Shown here piece after piece: positions 25,945 to 35,605 of a DNA stretch of 64,000 bases. The stretch covers positions 62,001-126,000 of the forward strand of contig JAHHIL010000004.1 in NCBI GenBank assembly GCA_019358975.1, given 5' to 3'. Positions within the stretch are counted from its first letter, which is position 1. Every line of letters begins with the position of its first letter. Both the position numbers and the translations under genes were made by a program. Below the pieces are notes generated by a model that had not been told where the DNA came from, ran no database searches, and saw only the letters and a program-made list of their open reading frames with translations. This stretch comes from Trichocoleus desertorum ATA4-8-CV12 (GTDB lineage Bacteria > Cyanobacteriota > Cyanobacteriia > FACHB-46).

Positions 25945-26649
25945 ATGAAATCTAATCAACCTTATCAACCGTTTCTCTTTCGCTTGTTGCATGGTCTCAC
26001 GGGTCTGTTTCTAGTCACCGCCATTCTGACAGCTTTCTGGACATACAACACCTATGATGGCCGTTGGGGAACTATTCCGCTCCCCTCCTTCCGAGAGATT
26101 GAAGGCATACATGGAACCTTTGGGCTCTATACGTTGTTGATATTTCCGGCGTTTGTCATCTACTCCTGCCATCAAGGACGGAAGCGGTTGGTTCAGCCTG
26201 ATTCATTCGCCAAACTAACACAGGTTGGTAAGCCGATCTGGTGGTATACCCTCAACCGTTTTGCCAATACATTTGCCCTGCTGGCATTAACGTTTGCTCT
26301 CTTTAGCGGCAAAATGATGGATGAAACTTGGTTGCCAAAAGGAGAATTAAATCATACCTGGTACTATGCTCACTTAATAGCCTGGGTGTTGATGGTAGCG
26401 GCGATCGCCCTTCACCTGTTGATGACTGCCAAAGTGGGTGGAGTATCCCTCCTGCTGTCTATGCTCCAATGGCAATTCCGTGAGCAGGATAGCCCAACTC
26501 TATGGTCTAGCCATGTGTCGCAATGGTGGTCAAGTGTCCGCCAAGGTTCCTGGTCAGCCTGGTCTTTATTCTCGCACTCTTTAGGAGGGCTAGAGATGGC
26601 TATCTTTTTCAGCCTGATTGCAGCCTGGATGATACCGTTGTTTAAGTAG
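25945..26649 (+). CDS. cytochrome b561-like membrane protein
   Basis: About 234 residues from the ATG at 25945. Several transmembrane helices carry His residues at positions typical of heme-b four-helix proteins (LLHGLTGLF, IHGTFGLYTL, YAHLIAWVL, IALHLLM), and a last hydrophobic helix anchors the C-terminus. Electron donor and acceptor unknown. An open frame extends upstream into the ureohydrolase gene but has no merit as coding sequence. The 3' end overlaps the convergent AAA gene by 8 nt. Confidence 0.75.
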   Translation: MKSNQPYQPFLFRLLHGLTGLFLVTAILTAFWTYNTYDGRWGTIPLPSFREIEGIHGTFGLYTLLIFPAFVIYSCHQGRKRLVQPDSFAKLTQVGKPIWWYTLNRFANTFALLALTFALFSGKMMDETWLPKGELNHTWYYAHLIAWVLMVAAIALHLLMTAKVGGVSLLLSMLQWQFREQDSPTLWSSHVSQWWSSVRQGSWSAWSLFSHSLGGLEMAIFFSLIAAWMIPLFK

Positions 26650-28153
26650 TTAAGTTTTGCCAGTCCAGCTTGCCCGCATGGACTTTAACCACGTTAACCG
26701 GGATATCTTCTGGAAGCAAGGTCGTGAGCACCTCGTCATCCAGTGATGACAGGACAGCTAACCGATTGGCTTGTTGTTCAATACTCTTCTCAAACAAATT
26801 ACGCACAACTCTAGCATTACCAAAGGTCTGATTTCGATTGGTATAGAGTTCTGAAAACAGCATTTGCAGCTTCTCTCTGGTGGCGGAAGTCAGGCGGAAA
26901 TGGCTTTTGCCAGACATCTTTTCAAAAATGGCAAGTAACTCTTCTGGCTTGTAGTGGTTGAAGTAAAAATAGCGATTAAACCGAGATTTTAAGCCAGGAT
27001 TAGATTCAATAAAAGTGGTCATTTCATCGGTGTAACCTGCCACGATAATAACTAGGCGATCGCGATAATCTTCCATCCGTTTGAGCAAAACATCGATCGC
27101 TTCTTGACCAAAATCGCGTCCAGCTTCTTTAGGAACTAGGGCATAGGCTTCGTCAATAAACAGAACTCCATCTAGAGCCGAGTTAATTAATTCATCTACT
27201 TTCTGGGCTGTTTGGCCCACATAACCCGCTACTAAACCTGTGCGATCGGTTTCTACTAAATGCCCTTTCTTCAGAAACCCAAGTCCATGATAGATCCGCC
27301 CCATTAACCGAGCTACAGTGGTTTTCCCGGTTCCAGGTGGCCCACAGAATACCGCATGGAGGGATACTGAAGTTTGAGCTAAACCTCGCTCAGCTCGTAC
27401 TTTCTGGATTTTGAGGAAATTAGTTAAAGTTCTGACCTCTTCTTTAATATTTTCCATCCCAATCAAATCATTCAACTCAGCTAGTGCCTGCTCCAGAATT
27501 TCTTCTGGATTATCCGTGGCTTGAGTTGCGGTGGCTTCAGGGTTTGCCGAATTTGGGTTAGAGCTTGATGTAGAGCTTTGTGTAATTGGAGCAAGGTGAG
27601 AAACAGCTTTTAATCCTGCTTGATAATTCTCTAGCTTCTGATAGGAGTGTAATAGTTGCCAAATTAAAGACAAAGATTCTAAATCTTGCAAATCTACGGC
27701 ATTATCAGCTTTAATAATAACCTGAGCAAACTTGTAGATGGCATTGATCATCTCTCCCAAATAGTTTGTTCCTTTCTCCTCATCTAATTGATTCAAAATG
27801 GAAGGCAAAATCAATTGTTCAGGCTGTTGATCTTTAGTGAAATCTAGCAGGAGCTGCAACGTGATTTTTTGATATTGCAACTGCGCTTCCGTAGAAGTTT
27901 CCCATAGATTAACGGCAGCATTGAGTTTATCCGCATCTTGCTTAATTAGGGCATAAATTACCAAATAGGCCAGTAATTCCGCAGAACTTAACCTACCAGT
28001 GCTGCGTCCACAGACTTGTACAATTTTTGCTAAGTCCATCAAGATCGCATCGCCAAATCTATTATCTACGCTCAAGAGTGGCGAGAGAGATTTATAGAGC
28101 AGATTAGCTTCTTTTCTCAGCAGTCGGAAATTCACAAAGTGTTTGAAATCCAC
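26642..28153 (-). CDS. CbbX/SpoVK-like AAA ATPase
   Basis: About 503 residues. The C-terminal half has one AAA module: ELNDLIGMENIKEEV, Walker A GPPGTGKT (near 270), GQTAQKVDELI, Walker B GVLFIDEAYAL, GYTDEM and RFNRYFYF. This is the CbbX/SpoVK branch of hexameric remodelling ATPases. The N-terminal ~220 residues are helical and TerB-like in character, with a Ser/Asn/Thr-rich linker. I chose GTG at 28153 because GAGGAG lies 6 nt before it; a TTG at 28192 is less likely. Confidence 0.82.
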   Translation of the reverse strand: MDFKHFVNFRLLRKEANLLYKSLSPLLSVDNRFGDAILMDLAKIVQVCGRSTGRLSSAELLAYLVIYALIKQDADKLNAAVNLWETSTEAQLQYQKITLQLLLDFTKDQQPEQLILPSILNQLDEEKGTNYLGEMINAIYKFAQVIIKADNAVDLQDLESLSLIWQLLHSYQKLENYQAGLKAVSHLAPITQSSTSSSNPNSANPEATATQATDNPEEILEQALAELNDLIGMENIKEEVRTLTNFLKIQKVRAERGLAQTSVSLHAVFCGPPGTGKTTVARLMGRIYHGLGFLKKGHLVETDRTGLVAGYVGQTAQKVDELINSALDGVLFIDEAYALVPKEAGRDFGQEAIDVLLKRMEDYRDRLVIIVAGYTDEMTTFIESNPGLKSRFNRYFYFNHYKPEELLAIFEKMSGKSHFRLTSATREKLQMLFSELYTNRNQTFGNARVVRNLFEKSIEQQANRLAVLSSLDDEVLTTLLPEDIPVNVVKVHAGKLDWQNLTT

Positions 28154-28167
28154 AAAAGGCTCCTCTA

Positions 28168-28518
28168 TTGGCGATCGCTGGTCAGCTAACAACGCTTCGT
28201 TTCATTCTGCTGAATTTTAATCTGTTTTTGGGCGTCAGCCTCATTAGGAGCGAATATAGCTCAATTCAGAACTTGATCACTGCTTTTTCTGTACCTATCA
28301 GCTTAGAAGAAATCGAAAGAATTGGTGAACGGGAAGGCTGGCGCGTATTTCCAGCTAACCAAGATGGCTTGTTTGATGTGGTTGAGTTCTGGGTAGAAAA
28401 CCGCTTGATGCTACAACTTTTGACTCCAGCGATCGTTCAGAAGTATCTCAATCTTTTCAGCCCAGAGAGCATCGAGAAGTTTGCCCAAGAATTTACTACC
28501 GCAGAAGCCCGTCGCTAA
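28168..28518 (+). CDS. hypothetical protein, start uncertain
   Basis: Up to 116 residues. The credible part is the soluble segment SEYSSIQNLITAFSVPISLEEIERIGEREGWRVFPAN... to the end, which reads like a compact alpha/beta protein. The first ~25 residues are hydrophobic and lack an ATG or GTG, so the true start is unclear. An AGGAG lies at about 28246. It is divergent from the CbbX-like gene. Family not recognised. Confidence 0.45.
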   Translation: MAIAGQLTTLRFILLNFNLFLGVSLIRSEYSSIQNLITAFSVPISLEEIERIGEREGWRVFPANQDGLFDVVEFWVENRLMLQLLTPAIVQKYLNLFSPESIEKFAQEFTTAEARR

Positions 28519-28528
28519 TCAGCTTCCC

Positions 28529-30025
28529 TTAGGCGATCGCCTCTCTGTAGAAAGTCTGCATCTCTGTAAACCACTGCTGGCGCGAGTCATCCCAGCTATA
28601 AAACATATGTCCACCCTGAAAATGTTTTAGTGTCAAGTTAGGGCGAATTTCAGGGTTGAGCTTCATGAGATCCGCTAGATGGTTTGAGGCAAAATAGGGA
28701 GTGACTAAATCAAAAAAGCCGTGGGTGATATACACCTGCATATAAGGATTTAGCGTCATTCCTACCCGCAGGTCATCGACTGCACCAATGAAGCCTTGTT
28801 TCAACTCTCCCTTGAGGTCAAACTGCCAAGCTTTGAAAGTTTCCAAATTGAGGAGATGATAAGTTAAGTCTGTTTCCACACCCAAGGTATCGCGCAAGTG
28901 ACTGTTGATCGCTCCTGTAAACAGGCGATCGAGTCCATCTAGAGTGGGGTCAATGCCTTGGTAAACGGTGCGATCGGGAAAGGGATCGATCGCGGTAATG
29001 GAGGCATCATACAAACCAACAATCCGCTGGCGATCGCGCAACAGTTCTCTCGAAAAGACTTCAATATCAACCCGCCCCGCCTGTCTCTCTACCAAAGACA
29101 GCGGCAAGCCAATCAAATTAGCGATCTGCTGATAGGCTGTTTGACGTTCCTCGGTGCTCAGGGCATCTCCCATTGCTAGTAGCGGAATTAGCGTCTTACG
29201 GGCAAAAAGTTCGGCTGCGGCCATATGGGTAGATAGATCTCCCGGTTCTCCAGCCCACTGAGCGCGTCCATGATGAGCTGCGGCTGCGGCCAAGGAAGGC
29301 AATAGAGTCGCCCAAGAGGTGAGGTTGTAATCATTACCGCCTAGTAAGCTGAATTCTAAGGCAGGAGAGATTAAGATCGCTCCAGAAAGACCAATGCCAA
29401 ACTCTTGCTGTAGCTTGCGAGCCAACTTAGCCACCCGGAAGCCACCATAGCTTTCTCCGGCGATAAAGATGGGAGACAACCAACGTTTGCGGCGCGAGAG
29501 AAATCTTTGGATAAACTCTCCTAACGCCTTCAAATCTCGCTCAACTTCCCAAAACTCCACTTCCTTGGGTTTATCGCTTTCTTGAGAATTAGCTGACTCA
29601 CCCGACTTATCCTGTTTATCTTTATCCGCTGGTAAACTGCGGCTAAAACCAGTCCCAATTGGGTCAATAAACACCAAATCCGTGAAACTGAGCCAACTTT
29701 CAAGATTATCGACTAATCGTACCGGAGGTTTTGGCAAACCACCATTGGTATCAAAGTAGATCCGCTTTGGCCCTAACGCACCCATGTGTAGATAGGCAGA
29801 AGCAGCCCCAGGCCCACCATTAAACACAAAAGTCAGAGGGCGAGCCGTTGCTTCATCCGCTTCAGCCAGGTAAGCGACATGGAACATTTCCGCCACAGGC
29901 TTTTCTTGGTCAAACAGAGTTTGCCACTCGGCTGAGGCTGTATAGCGAATCCGGCGATCGCTCAGCGCTAGAGCATGTTCGGTAGTGCTAGACTTACGGA
30001 CTACAGCGGGAGAAGTTTCAGACAT
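28529..30025 (-). CDS. S10-family serine carboxypeptidase-like peptidase
   Basis: 498 residues. S10 signatures: FNGGPGAASAYL (oxyanion region), FIDPIGTGFS, nucleophile Ser in IAGESYGGFR (near 190), Asp in HGFFDLVTPY (near 439) and His in GGHMFYSW (near 475). No clear signal peptide; the protein begins SETSPAVVRKSSTTEH. A charged, low-complexity insert (ADKDKQDKSGESANSQESDK) lies near residue 130. Substrate unknown. Confidence 0.9.
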   Translation of the reverse strand: MSETSPAVVRKSSTTEHALALSDRRIRYTASAEWQTLFDQEKPVAEMFHVAYLAEADEATARPLTFVFNGGPGAASAYLHMGALGPKRIYFDTNGGLPKPPVRLVDNLESWLSFTDLVFIDPIGTGFSRSLPADKDKQDKSGESANSQESDKPKEVEFWEVERDLKALGEFIQRFLSRRKRWLSPIFIAGESYGGFRVAKLARKLQQEFGIGLSGAILISPALEFSLLGGNDYNLTSWATLLPSLAAAAAHHGRAQWAGEPGDLSTHMAAAELFARKTLIPLLAMGDALSTEERQTAYQQIANLIGLPLSLVERQAGRVDIEVFSRELLRDRQRIVGLYDASITAIDPFPDRTVYQGIDPTLDGLDRLFTGAINSHLRDTLGVETDLTYHLLNLETFKAWQFDLKGELKQGFIGAVDDLRVGMTLNPYMQVYITHGFFDLVTPYFASNHLADLMKLNPEIRPNLTLKHFQGGHMFYSWDDSRQQWFTEMQTFYREAIA

Positions 30026-30075
30026 AGGCTCAGGTAGAGCAAAAGTTCAGATGGAGGTAGTCTTTAGACTAGCAT

Positions 30076-30399
30076 TCAGAATAATTCCTGGAAGTCAGCA
30101 ATCATCACTGCCTCAAGTATTAAAAGAAGGATCAGGCCAATCCAGGAAAGTCGGTTAGATAGTTGGCTCGGATGGCGTTGCCGTCTAAACCCTAAGGCTA
30201 AGCTACAAATCTGTAGCACTGAAGCCAAGAGCAACAATCCGAGAAGCCATAAAAAGCCAGGGCCAGGGCCGTAAAGCAAAAATCCAGTGAAGTCCAGTGG
30301 TTTTACTCCAGGTGCCATCCCTAGGAGAATGAGGAAAAGCATCAGTAGACTACCAACTAGCGACAGCAGCCAAAACAAAATCCTGATAACTAGATTCAT
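30076..30399 (-). CDS. small three-helix membrane protein
   Basis: 107 residues with three hydrophobic segments and a short basic loop (RRQRHPSQ). No recognised motif. It follows the GT-C gene on the same strand by 13 nt, so it is probably in one operon with the GT-C and CSP41-like genes. Confidence 0.6.
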   Translation of the reverse strand: MNLVIRILFWLLSLVGSLLMLFLILLGMAPGVKPLDFTGFLLYGPGPGFLWLLGLLLLASVLQICSLALGFRRQRHPSQLSNRLSWIGLILLLILEAVMIADFQELF

Positions 30400-30411
30400 A
30401 GACTCAGCAGG

Positions 30412-32142
30412 TTATCTAGCAGCGCAACGATAGAGTTGATAGGGCACGCCAATACGATGATAGTTCTCTTCGTCGCGATCGCAAGTCACCACTTCAGCTT
30501 TCAAATTAGATTGGCTCGGTAAACTCAGCTGCTCTGGAAATTCTTGACGCCTTAAACCACTACCGACAATCCACAAGTTCGGTGAACTAGAGACAGGCGG
30601 CTGGACATTCGCTAGATTTTGCCAAAATTGGCTGTAGGTCGGTTGGCGACTCAAGAAACCAAAGGAGATGTTTTGGTTGATGTCTGGCAAGATGAGCGAT
30701 CGCCGATGCACTTCTAAGTCAAAGCTGAGTCCTAGCGCCACTTCCAAGAGCGTGTCATACCCCGTCACGACTACCAAAGGTTTAGCGGGTTCTAGCAGAA
30801 AATTTTCAGCGACTCGTTGTGGCTGGTAGGGTTTCTGAAAGATTAAACCCAGTCCTAAAAAGATACAACTGAGGAAGCCGACCAATAAGACACTAAGCTG
30901 AACTCGGTAGGCTGTCCAGTAGTGCTGCCAAGATATTTTTTCAGGCCAGGGATGATTTTGAAACAGCCGAGCTAAACTGGCTCCCAGCAAAGCACAAACT
31001 GCTGGATAGTAGACAAAGTTGTAGCGAGGCACCACTGTAATGTCTTTACCCAAGACATAAACAATCCCCAAAAATTCCAGTACCACACAAAGGATAAAAC
31101 TACTTAGGGTGATCGTAGCCAAATGGGTTTCTGGCTCTCTCCACAACTGTTTCAAGCCACGAATAGCATATCGCCCCAACCAGACTGCAAACACCAACAT
31201 TAGTAGAGCGGCTGGAATCGCGATCCAGAGCGGTTGATTCTCGACAGGAAAGGAGACCACCATGATCAACCAAGCCGCAGGTAGTTGGTAGAGCGGTGCC
31301 AGTTTGTCGAGCCAACTGGGTTGAAAAGGAGATAGCCAATCAGTCTCTGGACGACCTGTGTGGCTAAGTAATGTTGGAATCCAAGGGAGATAGCTCAACG
31401 CCACACCAGAAATGGCTAGGGCGATCGCTCCCCAATGATAACGAGAGATTCTGGAGCGTTGCCAAACTGCCACCCCGACTAGGGTAACCACTTGCCCCAC
31501 AAACGCTAACAAGAAAAAGTAATGGATATAGAAGCCAATGCCGTTGACCAAAATCCAACCGAGCCAAGGCAATGGTCTGATCCGCCGCGATCGCCACAGA
31601 TCCTGTTGCATCTGCACTAACCCCAACAGTGCCAGCGTAATCAACAACATCGGCAAAGTGTAGTGACGCGCCTCTTGGGAGAGATAAACCGCAAAAGGAG
31701 ATACCGCCATCAGAGCTGCTGCCATCAATCCTGCTTTGGGAGAGAAAGCGACCCGATTTAGGCCATAGATGGCTATGATTACCGCAACCCCAAATAAAGC
31801 AGGGAGCGATCGCAGCTTCCATACCCACGACTGCGCCAATGGATTAATCCACTGCAACCAGCCATTCAGCAAGCAAAAGAACAGCGGTGGATGCACAGAT
31901 TCTGTGCTGACAGTTTGGGCGATTTGCGGGCAACTAACCCCCGCCTTGAGCGTAAACACCTGCTCCAAAACCGTATGGGGAAACAGCACATTCAGCGGCA
32001 CATCATAGTAGCTGCGACCAAAGCTAAAAATGGCCGTAATCACTTCATCCAGCCAGAGGGGTTTGGCATCCAAATTCCAGAAGCGTAAAGCTGTCCCCAG
32101 AGCGATCGCCCCAACCAAAGCCAAATAGTGTAAACGTTTCAT
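30412..32142 (-). CDS. GT-C fold membrane glycosyltransferase (ArnT/PMT-like)
   Basis: 576 residues, about ten or more transmembrane helices. The start ALRFWNLDAKPLWLDEVIT carries the acidic LDE motif of the first external loop, and ESVHPPLFF and SQEARHYTLPML are typical of GT39-like enzymes that move sugars from polyprenyl phosphates. A soluble C-terminal domain follows. Acceptor unknown. Its ATG overlaps the stop of the CSP41-like gene by 4 nt. Confidence 0.78.
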   Translation of the reverse strand: MKRLHYLALVGAIALGTALRFWNLDAKPLWLDEVITAIFSFGRSYYDVPLNVLFPHTVLEQVFTLKAGVSCPQIAQTVSTESVHPPLFFCLLNGWLQWINPLAQSWVWKLRSLPALFGVAVIIAIYGLNRVAFSPKAGLMAAALMAVSPFAVYLSQEARHYTLPMLLITLALLGLVQMQQDLWRSRRIRPLPWLGWILVNGIGFYIHYFFLLAFVGQVVTLVGVAVWQRSRISRYHWGAIALAISGVALSYLPWIPTLLSHTGRPETDWLSPFQPSWLDKLAPLYQLPAAWLIMVVSFPVENQPLWIAIPAALLMLVFAVWLGRYAIRGLKQLWREPETHLATITLSSFILCVVLEFLGIVYVLGKDITVVPRYNFVYYPAVCALLGASLARLFQNHPWPEKISWQHYWTAYRVQLSVLLVGFLSCIFLGLGLIFQKPYQPQRVAENFLLEPAKPLVVVTGYDTLLEVALGLSFDLEVHRRSLILPDINQNISFGFLSRQPTYSQFWQNLANVQPPVSSSPNLWIVGSGLRRQEFPEQLSLPSQSNLKAEVVTCDRDEENYHRIGVPYQLYRCAAR

Positions 32143-33071
32143 GCGCCCAAGATCTCGTCATCCACGGAAAAGTCTACTGCTGCTTTGTTCCGACCGGAGA
32201 CGAGATAATCCTGGTGAAACGAGTCTTGCAGACCAAAAACTAGATCAAACTTGGGCTGCCAGTTAAGTTCGGCGATCGCCTTCTGCACAGAGGCAAAGAA
32301 GTGTTGGGCTCGGAGGGGGAAGGCTTTCCGCTTACCAAAATCAAACTGTTTGGGATCGTAATGCACAATTTCAACCGCATCCGCAGACTTACCCGCAGCT
32401 ACAGCACAAGCCCGCGCCAAACCATCAAACGTAACATAGCGATCGCCAGAGACATTGTAAATTTGTCCGATTGCTGCGGGGTTGCCTAACACATTTACCA
32501 TTGCTTGAGCTAAATCCTGCACATGCCCTAGTTGCGTCAGGTGCAGCCCGTGTCCTGGGATCAGAATCGGGCGATCGCGAACAATGCGGTCAAAAAACCA
32601 AGCTTCTAAGTCGTTGTAGTTTTGCGGGCCGTAGATATAAGTAGGACGAATTGAGGTAAACGGTAATCCCTGTTCTGCTAGATAAGCTTCTGTCTCATGC
32701 TTACCCCGATGCCGACTTTTAAGATCTACCGCATCTCCTTCCACATGCGGCATTTGATCTGATTTCAAATACACACCCGCCGAACCCATATAGACAAAAT
32801 GTTGCACTTTATCTTTGAACAGTTCCGCTAACGGTTGAGTATCGCTCACCTCTCGACCGTTGTTATCAAAGATGGCATCAAATGATTCTGTGGCTAATTT
32901 TTCCTTGAGTTGAGCAGGATTTGTGCGATCGCCATGAATTTGCTGCACCCCCGCTACCGGAGCAGGTTTATTCCCTCGATTAAACAAAACCACTTCATGA
33001 CCCTGCTCAACTAGAATCCGGGTCAGGTAAACCCCGATAAATCGAGTACCACCCATGATCAAAATTCGCAT
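32139..33071 (-). CDS. CSP41-like atypical SDR (NAD-dependent epimerase/dehydratase fold)
   Basis: About 310 residues. The Rossmann start is MRILIMGGTRFIG. The YxxxK active site of true epimerases is not evident; instead SRHRGKHETEAYL and TSIRPTYIYGPQNYNDLEAWFF match the plastid CSP41 proteins, which bind and cleave structured RNA and stabilise chloroplast transcripts. Cyanobacteria carry orthologues. ATG at 33071 chosen because GAGGG lies 9 nt before it; an ATG three codons upstream is too close to that site. Confidence 0.8.
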   Translation of the reverse strand: MRILIMGGTRFIGVYLTRILVEQGHEVVLFNRGNKPAPVAGVQQIHGDRTNPAQLKEKLATESFDAIFDNNGREVSDTQPLAELFKDKVQHFVYMGSAGVYLKSDQMPHVEGDAVDLKSRHRGKHETEAYLAEQGLPFTSIRPTYIYGPQNYNDLEAWFFDRIVRDRPILIPGHGLHLTQLGHVQDLAQAMVNVLGNPAAIGQIYNVSGDRYVTFDGLARACAVAAGKSADAVEIVHYDPKQFDFGKRKAFPLRAQHFFASVQKAIAELNWQPKFDLVFGLQDSFHQDYLVSGRNKAAVDFSVDDEILGA

Positions 33072-33126
33072 GCTCCACATCCCTCATAACACAGCTTTAT
33101 TATCTTAGGACGTGGGAGGGGAGAAG

Positions 33127-33174
33127 TTAGGAATCAGGGGTTAGGAACCAGAAGCCAGGAATCAGGAGTTGAGA
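33127..33174. repeat. degenerate short tandem repeats (AGGAATCAGG-type)
   Basis: The motif AGGAATCAGG/AGGAACCAG/CCAGGAATCAGGAG recurs four times in about 48 bp. Such degenerate heptamer-like repeats are common in cyanobacterial intergenic DNA. Confidence 0.6.
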
Positions 33175-33265
33175 GACTTACTCCCTGGATAAATAGCTCA
33201 AAACCCCTCTCCGAGCAGAGAAGGGTTGAAAAAGAGAGTTGCAGGTTTTTCACCATAGCCTAGAT

Positions 33266-33418
33266 TTATGCACTCTGAAGTTTCCCCGTTTTAACTAGGC
33301 GATCGATGGCAACTTTTACGTCTTGTTGGGGATAATTTAGCTGGTATGCAATCATCGTGGCGCTCCAAACTGGACGGCGCTGAACTACATCCAACACTCT
33401 TTGCTCTAAGTTATTCAT
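33266..33418 (-). CDS. 50-residue winged-helix-like protein
   Basis: The frame starts ATG at 33418 and ends TAA at 33266. The sequence begins NNLEQRVLDVVQRRPVW and continues SATMIAYQLNYPQQDVKVAIDRLVKTGKL, the pattern of a small winged helix-turn-helix. GAGGAG lies 8-9 nt before the ATG. Downstream target unknown. It lies between the CSP41-like gene and surE. Confidence 0.65.
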   Translation of the reverse strand: MNNLEQRVLDVVQRRPVWSATMIAYQLNYPQQDVKVAIDRLVKTGKLQSA

Positions 33419-33577
33419 TGGAATTGCTCCTCTGCAAAACTTTGGGCTGTCATTCTCTTGATATTAACTTTCGTGATGAAGTTATAAATCCACCAATCAG
33501 CGCAGATTTCGCTGCTACAAAAACGGCATACCTACGATTAATCACCCTTAAGTTAGGAATTGAACCAATATTAAAGA

Positions 33578-34255
33578 TTATAGGTGGAGTTGAGTTATGG
33601 CAATTTTGCCAGAGAAACAAACATCCACATCGCTTCCGGGGGTGCGATCGCGCTTCGAGTATTCTCCTTTATAAATCAGAGAATCTCCTTCGACCCCATA
33701 GTCAATGGGTAAGGGTTGCTTGCAGGAATCACAAAACACCATTTCTGGATCAGGATCACTTGGTTCTAGATGAGGGAGATTGACATTCCAAAATCTACCC
33801 AGTTCTAGGGGGCGTTGATGCAGCTCTACCAAGACTTGGGCAGTCCAACGAGCGGCTCTATCCCAGTCCACAGGGCGTCTACCTTTGCGGTAATGAGATA
33901 TGGCAACCCCTGGAATTCCGTGTAGTGCTGCTTCTCTGACGGCGGCAACGGTTCCAGAAATATAGACATCTGCGCCCAAGTTTCCCCCAGCATTGATTCC
34001 AGAGAGGACAAACTGGACTTTGGGAAAGAGATGACTGATGCCGACACGGACACAATCGGCAGGGGTGCCTCCGATCGCATACTCGGCGGGCGATCGCTGC
34101 TCGATGTGAATCGGAGTGGTAGTCGTGACCCGATGCCCACAGCCAGACCACTCCAGTTTGGGGGCCACAACTACCCCTGCTCCATTCACTGCCTTTTGCA
34201 ACGCTCGGATTCCAGGGGCATCGATACCGTCATCATTGGTGAGAATTAGAGTCAT
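33578..34255 (-). CDS. surE: 5'/3'-nucleotidase SurE
   Basis: 225 residues. The metal site TNDDGIDAPG (Asp 8-9), the P/EWSGCGH loop, GTPADCVRVG and LSGINAGGNLG (Asn ligand) are all present, followed by ISGTVAAVREAALHGIPGVAIS. SurE removes phosphate from nucleoside monophosphates. The C-terminal swap region ends shortly after a Cys pair (CDSCKQP). Confidence 0.93.
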   Translation of the reverse strand: MTLILTNDDGIDAPGIRALQKAVNGAGVVVAPKLEWSGCGHRVTTTTPIHIEQRSPAEYAIGGTPADCVRVGISHLFPKVQFVLSGINAGGNLGADVYISGTVAAVREAALHGIPGVAISHYRKGRRPVDWDRAARWTAQVLVELHQRPLELGRFWNVNLPHLEPSDPDPEMVFCDSCKQPLPIDYGVEGDSLIYKGEYSKRDRTPGSDVDVCFSGKIAITQLHL

Positions 34256-34346
34256 ACTGGGTTAGTTGCTGGATCAGCGCAAGCACAAGGGGAATTGGCC
34301 TTATTCTAAGGGGGCGATCGCGCAGTTGATCAGGTGACTACTCAAT

Positions 34347-34376
34347 TAGAATGAGGTCAAATAGAATGAGGTCAAA
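34347..34376. repeat. 15-bp tandem duplication before the kinase gene
   Basis: TAGAATGAGGTCAAA occurs twice head to tail (34347-34361 and 34362-34376), about 30 bp before the histidine kinase start. Confidence 0.85.
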
Positions 34377-34407
34377 GGTCTGCCCCATCTTCTTAACTTG
34401 AGGCACG

Positions 34408-35604
34408 ATGGATTTTAGTCAATCGCTAGCCAACAAACGAGACACCATTGTCCAGAACTGGATCGATGCAGTTCACCAGGATCGACAGATTCCAGCGGCT
34501 GATGAGTTGCCACGCTCGGCGATTCGGGATCATCTGCCTGAAGTGCTCGTTGCAATGGTCAGTGTGCTCTCCCATTCTCAAGACAGTGATATTCAATTTA
34601 TTGTCTGCAGAAGTTTGGCGCATGGGACTTTGCGGGCGGCTCAAGGTTTTGCACCCAACGAGATTGCCCGAGAGTATCACCTCTTACGGCGGGTCATTTT
34701 TTCGACTCTAGAGATTGATTTCCTAGAGGGGACGGTGCCGGAAGTGATGCGAGTCTACAACTTGATTGACACGACCATTGATGAAGCGATTACCCAGTGC
34801 TTTAACAGCTATGTGGAGGAACGCTTGTGTGAGTTGCAGCAACTCCAAAGCCAAGCAGAACTGACTAATCAGGAATTAACTCGCTTAGTGAAGGCTAATC
34901 AAGATAATCTGTCGCAGTTAGCTCATGAGCTGAAAAATCCCCTCAACTCCATCATTGGATACTCAGAGCTGGTTTTGCGGGCTTCTCGGAAAGCTCCTGA
35001 GCCGCGAGATGCCACGCCTCACTTAGAGCACATTGAACAAGTGCTACGCAATGGTAGGCGACTACTGCGCTTAATCAATGATGCCCTAGAAATTTCCCGC
35101 TATGAGGCAGGGAAGATGGAGTTGCATTTAGAAGCAACGGAGGTGCGTTACATCGTCAAGGATGTGGTGGAGATGCTCACTCCTCTAGCGGATACCAAAT
35201 CCTTAGAGGTTGTGGTTGATTGCGATCGCGCCCCCGAAACAATACTCACAGATCCGCTGCGCCTACAGCAAATTCTCACCAACCTCTTGAGTAATGCGAT
35301 TCGCTATACTGAGTCGGGCACCATTTGGCTCACCTGCCAGACCTTAGGCGATCGCCAATGGTCGCTTGTCGTCAAGGACACAGGGATTGGGATTTCTCCA
35401 GAAGAACAGTTGCTAGTCTTTGATCCCTTTTATCGAGCTGAGAACAACAACGTGCATGTCCCGGACAGTACTGGTTTAGGTTTGGCGATCGTCTTACAGC
35501 TCGTTAATCTGATGCAAGGTAAGATTTCGCTGGCATCAGAGGTTGGAGTCGGATCTACCTTCACTGTAATTTTGCCCCTAGAGGTCAAAACCCAGATAAC
35601 CTAA
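34408..35604 (+). CDS. sensor histidine kinase with RsbRD-type N-terminal domain
   Basis: 398 residues, no transmembrane helix. The N-terminal ~125 residues (RDTIVQNWIDAVHQDRQIP..., GFAPNEIAREYHLLRRVIF) look like the RsbRD_N helical sensor domain. A coiled coil leads to HisKA with the phospho-acceptor His in LAHELKNPLN (near 173) and an ATPase domain with NLLSNAIRYT, DTGIGIS and GLGLAIV. It is convergent with a lone receiver protein, a plausible partner. Confidence 0.88.
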   Translation: MDFSQSLANKRDTIVQNWIDAVHQDRQIPAADELPRSAIRDHLPEVLVAMVSVLSHSQDSDIQFIVCRSLAHGTLRAAQGFAPNEIAREYHLLRRVIFSTLEIDFLEGTVPEVMRVYNLIDTTIDEAITQCFNSYVEERLCELQQLQSQAELTNQELTRLVKANQDNLSQLAHELKNPLNSIIGYSELVLRASRKAPEPRDATPHLEHIEQVLRNGRRLLRLINDALEISRYEAGKMELHLEATEVRYIVKDVVEMLTPLADTKSLEVVVDCDRAPETILTDPLRLQQILTNLLSNAIRYTESGTIWLTCQTLGDRQWSLVVKDTGIGISPEEQLLVFDPFYRAENNNVHVPDSTGLGLAIVLQLVNLMQGKISLASEVGVGSTFTVILPLEVKTQIT

Positions 35605-35605
35605 G

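Noticed and set aside
33127-33174. CRISPR-like array
   Set aside because: Short degenerate repeats without regular spacers or cas genes.
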